Assembly: GCA_019116385.1 (NCBI GenBank) | Contig: DXBU01000090.1 | Span: 1 to 64,000, forward strand | DNA: 64,000 bases | From: Candidatus Blautia faecigallinarum | GTDB lineage: Bacteria > Bacillota > Clostridia > Lachnospirales > Lachnospiraceae | Reading direction: 5' to 3' | In this document: positions 1 to 7,237 of the stretch, piece after piece | Layout of the letters: the number at the start of each line of letters is the position of its first letter | How positions within the stretch are numbered: the stretch's first letter is position 1 | Made by a program: the position numbers and the translations under genes | Notes under the pieces: generated by a model | The model's input: only the letters and a program-made list of their open reading frames with translations | What the model was told of the DNA's origin: nothing | Databases searched by the model: none

Positions 1-144
1 CTTCCAGCTAATTTCCTTCATAGTCCTGTCAGCTACAGCCTGAAATCGATTTTCAAAAGCGCTTAATAATCCCAGAAGAAAATAAGAGGATCCAACACCA
101 GTAAAATCTACTTTGCCGCTGTTAATAACTTCTTTGATATTCAT
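1..144 (-). CDS. MarR-family transcriptional regulator, N-terminal part (runs off window edge)
   Basis: Minus-strand translation from ATG at 144: MNIKEVINSGKVDFTGVGSSYFLLGLLSAFENRFQAVADRTMKEISWK; resembles MarR-type regulator N-termini; palindromic operator-like sites directly upstream. Confidence 0.6.
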   Translation of the reverse strand, partial: MNIKEVINSGKVDFTGVGSSYFLLGLLSAFENRFQAVADRTMKEISWK

Positions 145-157
145 GTTTCCTCCAATA

Positions 158-194
158 GGTAATATATTACTTTTAATAAAGGTAACATATTACC
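158..194. promoter_or_regulatory. Two operator-like palindromes upstream of the MarR-like gene
   Basis: GTAATATATTAC (159-170, perfect) and GGTAACATATTACC (181-194, near-perfect), about 23 bp centre to centre. Confidence 0.55.
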
Positions 195-253
195 TGTGTT
201 TTGTCAACTGGAAAGCTTGAGCAGCCTCTCAAAAAAAGTTTAGTAACAATATA

Positions 254-701
254 TCATCCTTTATGCGCTAATTGTCTTTGCTGTTTTTTCAGCTTTTTCT
301 CATATCTCTTTATTGTCTTTGGGTTTTCGTATTTTCGTCCGTCTGATGTGATGCACAAGTCCTTTATCCCTAGATCCGGACCAATAGCATTTCTTCTGAG
401 ACATTCCCAACGCCGCATACAAAATATCCGTCCGGCCATTACGAAGTATCCCTTGGGAAAAGATACGCTCTTTCCAAAAATGTTTCTGCAGATAATCTGG
501 GTATCTTTCCCCAATATGGTTTCCATATATCTGATAATAACCTAGTGCTTTTGACATATCTCGTAAGAACTGTTTTATATCATCCACTATCTGCTTTGAT
601 ACCAGCAATTTCTTTCTGTATTTGCATACGAATATAATATGGTAATGTAATACTTGTGCCTGTTCTTTGATTTCCATTCTCCCATGAAGCAAGTATAGCA
701 C
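254..701 (-). pseudogene. IS200/IS605 remnant: TnpA fragments joined to a TnpB fragment
   Basis: TnpA-like VLHYHIIFVCKYRKKLLVSKQIVDDIKQFLRDMSKALGYYQ and YLQKHFWKER in one frame, then TnpB-like IGPDLGIKDLCITSDGRKYENPKTIKRYEKKLKKQQRQLAHK in another frame; the middle of TnpA and most of TnpB are missing. Confidence 0.75.
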
Positions 702-726
702 AAATCTCTACTTCCGGCTACCTTAA

Positions 727-748
727 CCCACCGTGTAAAGCCAGTGGG
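727..748. repeat. Imperfect hairpin at the likely end of the IS200/IS605 remnant
   Basis: CCCACCGTGTAAAGCCAGTGGG: CCCAC/GTGGG stem, position next to the tnpA start. Confidence 0.45.
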
Positions 749-763
749 ATCGCGGTAGCCCTA

Positions 764-858
764 TTTCAAAAGCGCTTAATAATCCCAGAAGAAAAATAAG
801 TGGATCCAACACCAGTGAAATCCACCTTACCGCTGTTAATAACTTCTTTGATATACAT
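764..858 (-). pseudogene. Degenerate duplicate of the 5' end of the MarR-like gene
   Basis: Aligns to 51-144 with about seven substitutions and one extra A that shifts the frame (MYIKEVINSGKVDFTGVGSTYFSSGIIKRF*). Confidence 0.85.
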
Positions 859-1063
859 AATAATGCCAGGATAAACATACCAAAGGCCATTAGGTTGTTC
901 CCGTCCATTACAGCCCATTCAGGGCAATCCTTGATTGGATCCTCTTTTGTACCGGTATGTTCCAGGTGCATAACTTCCCATAGTTCCGGTAACTCTTGCA
1001 CATCTTTTCTTTGGCCTACATAAAATAAATTGTGATCGGAATAGGTAAAGAAAGGTGGTATTC

Positions 1064-1339
1064 ATGGAAAATTATCGTATGAACGGCTGCGGCTGCCGTC
1101 CTTACCGGAGTACCTGCGGCATGAACGGTCCCCGTGCCAATGCGGCATGCAACCCCTGTACGGAGCCGGCGCGTACTTCCTGTATGTACGATTCTATAGA
1201 TGCCCTGCCTCTGGCCATGGCTTATGTCCCAAGGCAGGTTTTCTCTGATACGTTTCAACTAAGCTATGGTTTATGCGCAGGAACGATCTTTCCGGATCTG
1301 TGTAAACCATTCTGCGGAAGAGGAGGAATGTGCCGATGA
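1064..1339 (+). CDS. cotJA: Spore coat associated protein CotJA
   Basis: Cys-rich N-terminus and LPLAMAYVPRQVFSDTFQLSYGL; followed by cotJB and cotJC; RBS GAAAGGTGG before ATG 1064. Confidence 0.85.
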   Translation: MENYRMNGCGCRPYRSTCGMNGPRANAACNPCTEPARTSCMYDSIDALPLAMAYVPRQVFSDTFQLSYGLCAGTIFPDLCKPFCGRGGMCR

Positions 1340-1617
1340 CCTGCAGACAGCCCCAAAGCAAACGGCAGCAGCTTTTGTCCAGGATCAATGAAGTAAGCTT
1401 CGCCGTTGATGATATCCTTTTATATCTGGACACCCATCCCACAGACGAAAAGGCCCTTGCCTTCGCCAATACCCACATGGCAGAGCGGCAGAAACTTATG
1501 GCAGAATATGAACAGTCCTACGGGCCGCTGACTCCCAAGGATCCGGCCTGCCCTATGGATAGCTGGAAATGGGTCCAGCAGCCATTCCCATGGGAACAGG
1601 AAGGAGGTTGCAGATAG
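1336..1617 (+). CDS. cotJB: Spore coat protein CotJB
   Basis: NEVSFAVDDILLYLDTHPTDEKAL plus operon context. Confidence 0.87.
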   Translation: MTCRQPQSKRQQLLSRINEVSFAVDDILLYLDTHPTDEKALAFANTHMAERQKLMAEYEQSYGPLTPKDPACPMDSWKWVQQPFPWEQEGGCR

Positions 1618-1618
1618 T

Positions 1619-2266
1619 ATGTGGATCTATGAAAAAAGACTGCAGTATCCCATTAACATCACGACTCCCAATGCGAAGATCGCACAGTATATCATGAGCC
1701 AGTATGGCGGCCCCGACGGGGAAATCGGCGCATCTATGCGCTACCTGTCCCAGCGTTTTGCCATGCCCAACCGTACCGCTACCGCAGTCTTAAATGATGT
1801 GGGCACTGAAGAACTGGCTCATCTGGAAATGGTTTCCACCATCGTGCATCAGCTTACCAGGGATCTGTCCATGGAAGAAATTGAAAAGTCCGGTTTTGGT
1901 CCTTATTATATCGACCACACCGCAGGCGTCTGGCCTCAGGCAGCCGGCGGCATTCCCTTTAATGCCTGCGAATTCCAGTCCAAAGGGGATCCCATTACCG
2001 ACCTTCATGAAGATCTGGCTGCAGAGCAGAAAGCCCGCTCCACTTATGACAATATCCTCCGTGTGGTAAAGGATATGCCGGAGATCGCAGATCCGATCCG
2101 CTTCTTAAGAGCCCGGGAGGTGGTACACTTCCAGCGTTTCGGTGAAGCGCTCCGCAGCGTACAGGAACAGCTTGACGCAAAGAACTTCTATGCCTTCAAC
2201 CCAAGCTTTGACAATCCCTGCAAGGCTTCCTGCGACAGCGGAGCTATCCGAAGGAACTGCCAGTAA
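1619..2266 (+). CDS. cotJC: CotJC, manganese catalase family spore coat protein
   Basis: MWIYEKRLQYPINITTPNAKIAQYIMSQYGGPDGE...GTEELAHLEMV... Confidence 0.9.
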   Translation: MWIYEKRLQYPINITTPNAKIAQYIMSQYGGPDGEIGASMRYLSQRFAMPNRTATAVLNDVGTEELAHLEMVSTIVHQLTRDLSMEEIEKSGFGPYYIDHTAGVWPQAAGGIPFNACEFQSKGDPITDLHEDLAAEQKARSTYDNILRVVKDMPEIADPIRFLRAREVVHFQRFGEALRSVQEQLDAKNFYAFNPSFDNPCKASCDSGAIRRNCQ

Positions 2267-2353
2267 GATCATAAAATATGCTGCCTGTACATCCAATGGT
2301 ACGGCAGCATATTTTTTATTGTCTATCGCTTTGAAATCCTTCCTGTTTAAATC

Positions 2354-2908
2354 TCAATATAAAACCCCTCCGATCACCCCTGTCACCACGATCATCAGGA
2401 TCGGGTTCACCTTCCATTTTCTAAGGGCGAAGAAAGAACCGGCAAAAACCACTGCCGCGATCCAGTCCATCCGCATATCACCGCTTAGTTCCCCGCTTCC
2501 GGTAAAGGCAAGGAGAAGGATCGTCACAGCGGCGGATACAATCAGGCCCAGAGAACTCGCCTTCAGGCCGTTCAGCACCTGAAAAATATAATCCGACTCC
2601 CTGTGCTTTTTAAAAAAGCGGTAAAGGAGAAGGGAGATGAGGATACCCGAGATCACGCAGCCCGCCGTGGCCAGTACCGCGCCGGCAATGCCTGCGATCT
2701 GGATCCCGATGAAGGTGGAAGTGTTCACCGCCAGGGGACCCGGCGTCATCTGGGAGATGGTGATGATATCGGTAAAGGTCTTCTGGGAGATCCATCCGTA
2801 ATGCTCCACCACCTGGGCCTGTATCAGGGGGATGATGGCGTAGCCGCCTCCAATGCTGAACAGGCCGATCTTAAAAAACACCAGTACAAGTTCTATCAGT
2901 TGTCCCAT
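2354..2908 (-). CDS. Chromate transporter, half-size (CHR domain)
   Basis: LVLVFFKIGLFSIGGGYAIIPLIQ...ITISQMTPGPLAVNTSTFIG. Confidence 0.88.
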   Translation of the reverse strand: MGQLIELVLVFFKIGLFSIGGGYAIIPLIQAQVVEHYGWISQKTFTDIITISQMTPGPLAVNTSTFIGIQIAGIAGAVLATAGCVISGILISLLLYRFFKKHRESDYIFQVLNGLKASSLGLIVSAAVTILLLAFTGSGELSGDMRMDWIAAVVFAGSFFALRKWKVNPILMIVVTGVIGGVLY

Positions 2909-2909
2909 C

Positions 2910-3473
2910 CTAACTCTCCTTTCCCGCGTTTATCCAGACCTTTGCCATGCACACCCCACAGCATCCTAAAAGCACAAAGATCACATTCACATCTGTAAAA
3001 AAACTGATCCCAAAGGATACAAAGACCATCCCGTCCAAAAGCAGGGATTTCTCCTTCAGGATCCTGCCGGTCATGTCCACAATAAAATCCACGATCAGCG
3101 CGGCCACTCCCGCCTGCATGCCTTTTAAGACCGCCGCCACCAGAGCATTGGAGATCACCGCAGAATAACAGACGGAGATCACCGACAGGATCACAAGGGG
3201 CGGGATCACCGCACAGACGGCGCTGATCACAAGCCCCGCAGTGCCGGCCACCCGGTAGCCTGCCAGAGAGACCAGGTTCACCGCGATGGCCCCCGGGGTG
3301 GACTGGGCGATGGCTGCGATCTCCATCAGTTCATCCTCATCAAAATACCCTTTTCCATATACAAAATATTTTTTCACCATGGGCACTACCACATAGCCGC
3401 CTCCGAACGTAAAGGCGCTGATAAAAAGATTTACCCGTATCAGCCAAAGATACAGCTTCCATTTTTCTTTCAT
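2910..3473 (-). CDS. Chromate transporter, half-size (CHR domain)
   Basis: LFISAFTFGGGYVVVPMVKKYF...AIAQSTPGAIAVNLVSLAGYRVAG; start refined to MKEKWKL at 3473. Confidence 0.88.
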   Translation of the reverse strand: MKEKWKLYLWLIRVNLFISAFTFGGGYVVVPMVKKYFVYGKGYFDEDELMEIAAIAQSTPGAIAVNLVSLAGYRVAGTAGLVISAVCAVIPPLVILSVISVCYSAVISNALVAAVLKGMQAGVAALIVDFIVDMTGRILKEKSLLLDGMVFVSFGISFFTDVNVIFVLLGCCGVCMAKVWINAGKES

Positions 3474-3630
3474 ATATAAAGCCTCCGGACTAAATTTTCT
3501 GCTGTCAGATTCCCTGCTGTTTTTCAGCCTGTTTATTATACCACTTGTTCTTCGATAAATAAAACGATATAATATCATAGAATCCATTAGTTTTATTCAT
3601 ATCACTTCAAGTTAAGAAAGGAACTTTCCC

Positions 3631-4494
3631 ATGCTTACCCTGCGCCATTTTACGATTTTCAAAGCAGTCGCCGACACCGGCAGCTTTACAAAAGCAGCTT
3701 CCAGGCTTTACATCACCCAGTCCGCTGTTTCCCATACCATCCGGGAGCTGGAAGAATACACCCATACGGTCCTTTTTGACCGTCTCTCAAAAAAGGTACA
3801 GCTCACCGCCGGAGGGCGGCTTCTCCTGGAAGAGGTCCTTCCCATCCTGTCTGCCTGCGATGCCCTGGACGAGCGGATCCGCTCCCTGGAACAGTCCGCC
3901 CCTCTCCGGATCGTCTCCAGCATCACCATAGCCTCCGCCCGGCTTCCCGGCATCCTGAAAGAGCTGAAAAAAACACAGCCCCGGCTCCCTGTGTACGTGA
4001 CCGTAGTCAGGGCAGCCGAAGCTGCGGAAATCCTCCGTAAAGGAGACGCCGATATCGCTTTTGTAGAAGGCGCAAAGCCCCAGGGTCCTTTCTGCTGCAT
4101 CCATTTTTCCGGATACGGCCTGCAGCCGGTATGCGCCCCGGAGCACCCGCTGCCTTCCCCCGTTCTTTCCCCGGACGCCTTCTGCCAGGAACCGCTTCTT
4201 CTCCGGGAACCGGGGAGCGCCATCCGGGACGCTCTGGACAGCGCGCTTTTTATCCTTGGCTTTACAGCCCGTCCCATGTGGACAAGCGTAAATTCCACCG
4301 CCCTTTTGGAAGCGGCCAAAGCCGGCCTTGGCATCACCGTGCTCCCGGAAATGCTGGTAAAGGCGGAAATAGAAAAAGGCACTCTCCGTCCCGTCCAGAT
4401 CCAGGGGCTCTCCTTAAAAAATGATATGCTGGCCGTTTATCACAAGGACAAGCACCTGACGCCTGGCCTTAAAGCCCTGCTCTCCCTTCTGTAA
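3631..4494 (+). CDS. LysR family transcriptional regulator
   Basis: MLTLRHFTIFKAVADTGSFTKAASRLYITQSAVSHTIRELEE; divergent from the chromate transporters. Confidence 0.92.
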   Translation: MLTLRHFTIFKAVADTGSFTKAASRLYITQSAVSHTIRELEEYTHTVLFDRLSKKVQLTAGGRLLLEEVLPILSACDALDERIRSLEQSAPLRIVSSITIASARLPGILKELKKTQPRLPVYVTVVRAAEAAEILRKGDADIAFVEGAKPQGPFCCIHFSGYGLQPVCAPEHPLPSPVLSPDAFCQEPLLLREPGSAIRDALDSALFILGFTARPMWTSVNSTALLEAAKAGLGITVLPEMLVKAEIEKGTLRPVQIQGLSLKNDMLAVYHKDKHLTPGLKALLSLL

Positions 4495-5824
4495 AAGCCC
4501 TTGCCTCCCACAGGATCCGTTCCTCATCCAAAGTGAGGACCTCCCTGTCCCGCATAAGGAAGCGGCCGTTTACCATAGAGTCGGACACATCTGCGGTCGT
4601 GACGCATTCCAGCAGGGTATTTACCGGATTCCCTGTGGGATACAGATGGGGCTGATAAAAGTCTATGGAGATAAGATCCGCACAGGCTCCTTTTTTCAGA
4701 AATCCAAGGGAGCCTTTTTCTCCCAGCAGCTCCCCTCCATTGCCTGTGGCCATAGAAAGGATGGTTCCCGCAGGCATCACTGCCGGATCTGCGTTTTTCA
4801 CACCCCAGAAAGCATTCATCACCGAGCGGAAGATCTTCATCTCATTCCACAGACTTAAGCCGCCGTGGGCGGCGCCGTCTGTCCCCAGGCCCACGCAGAT
4901 CTTCTTTTTCAGGAGAGCGGGCGTTTCCGGCACCCCTTTGGCACAGTTGCTGAAGGGACAGTGGACCGCCTTCGCGCCTTTTTCTGCCAGGAGGTCCTGC
5001 TCCCCGGGAGAAAGCAGGATCCCGTGGGCGGCGATAAAGTTCTCATCCAGGACCCGAAGGGAATCCAGATATTCCACAGGGCGCATCCGGTATTTCTCCA
5101 GGGTGTAGTTCACCTCCCCCGGATATTCGTTCATGTGGGCCTGGAGAAAGGTGTTCCTTTCCGCCGCCTTTTCTGCCGTCCCGGTGATCAGTGCAGGAGA
5201 ACAGTTCATAAGGGCACGGAGGGAATAGAAAACCTTCAGATTGCCCTTTCCATGGAACCGGTCGTAAAGCCGGTCTGCGGCAGCCATGGCTTCCGTTCCG
5301 GTCTGCCGGATAGAATCCGGAAAATTCCCCTGGTCCATGGTGGAACAGGACAAGGCCCCCCGAAGGCCCGATCTTTCATATACTCCGGCCGCCTCTTCCA
5401 TAAAGTAGCTCCCGGATTCCACAAATCCGGCTGTCCCTCCTTTGATCATCTCCAATGCAGCAAGGGAAGCGCTCAGCCGCATTTTTTCCGGGGTAAGGCT
5501 GCTCTCAAAGGGAAGCATGATCCTGGTCCAGATCATGGGAAGCTCGTCCAGGACCTTTCCCCTGAGAAGCTGCTGTCCTGTGTGCATATGCCCGTCGATC
5601 AGTCCCGGCATCCACAGCTTTCCCCTTCCGGAGACCGTCTCTTTCCCCTGGTAGGCCGCCTGCCCTTCTTTATATGGAAGGATATCCAGGATCCTGCCCT
5701 TGTCTATTGCGATGGAAAGCTCCTCCTCCACCTCCATAGACGGCAGAAGGCAGGATGCATTTTCGATCAGAATGTCGCACGTTTTTTTCTTCATTGGCGC
5801 TCTGCTCCTTTTCATAAGTGTCAC
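4469..5824 (-). CDS. Amidohydrolase family protein (SsnA/chlorohydrolase-like)
   Basis: LWMPGLIDGHMHTGQQLLRG...FLQAHMNE...GLGTDGAAHGG metal-binding motifs. Confidence 0.85.
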   Translation of the reverse strand: MTLMKRSRAPMKKKTCDILIENASCLLPSMEVEEELSIAIDKGRILDILPYKEGQAAYQGKETVSGRGKLWMPGLIDGHMHTGQQLLRGKVLDELPMIWTRIMLPFESSLTPEKMRLSASLAALEMIKGGTAGFVESGSYFMEEAAGVYERSGLRGALSCSTMDQGNFPDSIRQTGTEAMAAADRLYDRFHGKGNLKVFYSLRALMNCSPALITGTAEKAAERNTFLQAHMNEYPGEVNYTLEKYRMRPVEYLDSLRVLDENFIAAHGILLSPGEQDLLAEKGAKAVHCPFSNCAKGVPETPALLKKKICVGLGTDGAAHGGLSLWNEMKIFRSVMNAFWGVKNADPAVMPAGTILSMATGNGGELLGEKGSLGFLKKGACADLISIDFYQPHLYPTGNPVNTLLECVTTADVSDSMVNGRFLMRDREVLTLDEERILWEARAFTEGRAGL

Positions 5825-5978
5825 ATTTTTTTCACACTTTTTTCAAATAGATATCACATACATTTCACATAGGCTGATTATCATTAACACCATAGAAAGC
5901 ATTAGTCTTTCTTAAATATTTTTCTTTTTCATACGCGCCGGTACGAAAGTACCGGCCTCCTTCCATTTATGGGGATTT

Positions 5979-6893
5979 TTACAGGATCCCTTCTCCGTTA
6001 AAATCTGGGATGAAGCTTTCTTTTGCCGTGTCTCCCTCCTGGAAAAATCCATTTTTGATCCCCAGCCCAAGGGCCGCGTCTAAAACCTTTTCGTATTCCC
6101 GCCTGGTCACTTTCCGGTTCAGTTCTTTATACCTTTCGTTTTGTACCACAGGCGTATACTGGTTCATGATACTGATATAAATTTCATCCCCAAAATGTCC
6201 ATAGAGATATTTCAGAACGTCTATGGAATTCCTGGTGTGTCCCGGCAGGATCAGATGGCGGACGATGGTCCCCTTTTTTATATAGCCCTCCCGGTCAAAG
6301 ACACATGGACCCGTTTGTCTCACCATTTCATCGATCGCCCTTTTGGCTCTTTCCGGATAATCCGCCGCGTGGGAAAAGACCAGGGCAAGATCTTTGTCTG
6401 CATATTTCAGATCCGGCAGATAGACATCCACGTATCCATCCAGCATGGAAAGGGTCTCCGCCTTCTCATAGCCGCTGGAATTGTACACCACCGGAAGGGG
6501 CATTCCCCTTTTTCTGGCGTTTTCCAGAGCCCGCAGGATCTGGGGCACATAATGGGCGCCGGTCACCAGGTTGAGGTTGGCCGCCCCCTGCTGCCAGAGT
6601 TCCATAAAAATATCCGCCAGCCGCTCCTGGGATATCTGCTTTCCCTGTCTTCCCACCGCGATCTCCCGGTTCTGGCAGAAACAGCAGCGAAGCCCGCAGC
6701 CGGAAAAAAACACCGCTCCCGATCCTTTTTCTCCGGAAATACAGGGTTCCTCCCACATATGAAGGGCAGCCCGGGCGGCGAAGATCCGGTCATCCATTCC
6801 ACAGTATCCGGTTTTTCCCTTTGTCCGGTCCGCATGGCAGTCCCTGGGACAAAGGGTACAATCTTCCAATAGACGCATTTTGATCCCTCTCAT
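5979..6893 (-). CDS. Radical SAM protein (PflA-like, COG1313 type)
   Basis: FFSGCGLRCCFCQN (CxxxCxxC) and N-terminal CTLCPRDCHADR. Confidence 0.85.
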   Translation of the reverse strand: MRGIKMRLLEDCTLCPRDCHADRTKGKTGYCGMDDRIFAARAALHMWEEPCISGEKGSGAVFFSGCGLRCCFCQNREIAVGRQGKQISQERLADIFMELWQQGAANLNLVTGAHYVPQILRALENARKRGMPLPVVYNSSGYEKAETLSMLDGYVDVYLPDLKYADKDLALVFSHAADYPERAKRAIDEMVRQTGPCVFDREGYIKKGTIVRHLILPGHTRNSIDVLKYLYGHFGDEIYISIMNQYTPVVQNERYKELNRKVTRREYEKVLDAALGLGIKNGFFQEGDTAKESFIPDFNGEGIL

Positions 6894-7022
6894 TTCTTAT
6901 CCTATGTACCGCTCTTTTCCCGGCGGGATACAGTATAGCACGGTTCTATAGGTTTATAAATATTTTCCCTTTTTTCGCATAACTTAACAAGTACAAAATC
7001 TTCGACAAAAAATTCTTAATTA

Positions 7023-7051
7023 TTGACAAATCTTTTAGAAAGATTTATACT
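7023..7051 (+). promoter_or_regulatory. Sigma-A-type promoter of hppA
   Basis: TTGACA (7023-7028), 17 bp, TATACT (7046-7051); spacer region contains perfect palindrome AAATCTTT-TAG-AAAGATTT. Confidence 0.75.
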
Positions 7052-7237
7052 GATTTCAAATCGGAATAAGATGTTTGGACTGTCATAGCATCTGGTTTTT
7101 TCATATATTTAGTCCAGATTTTCAGCATATTGCCCATATTCACGTTTCTGATTTGTCAGTATGTTTTGTTGTGCCATACCATCTTCTTACTTCTGAGTTA
7201 CTACACAATATATTCTATATAAAGAAAGGTGGTTTTT

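Noticed and set aside
254-701. Functional IS200/IS605 element or active TnpB
   Set aside because: TnpA lacks its HUH/Tyr region and TnpB is only a short RuvC-I fragment
4865-5872. 335-aa plus-strand ORF
   Set aside because: Antisense to the amidohydrolase gene
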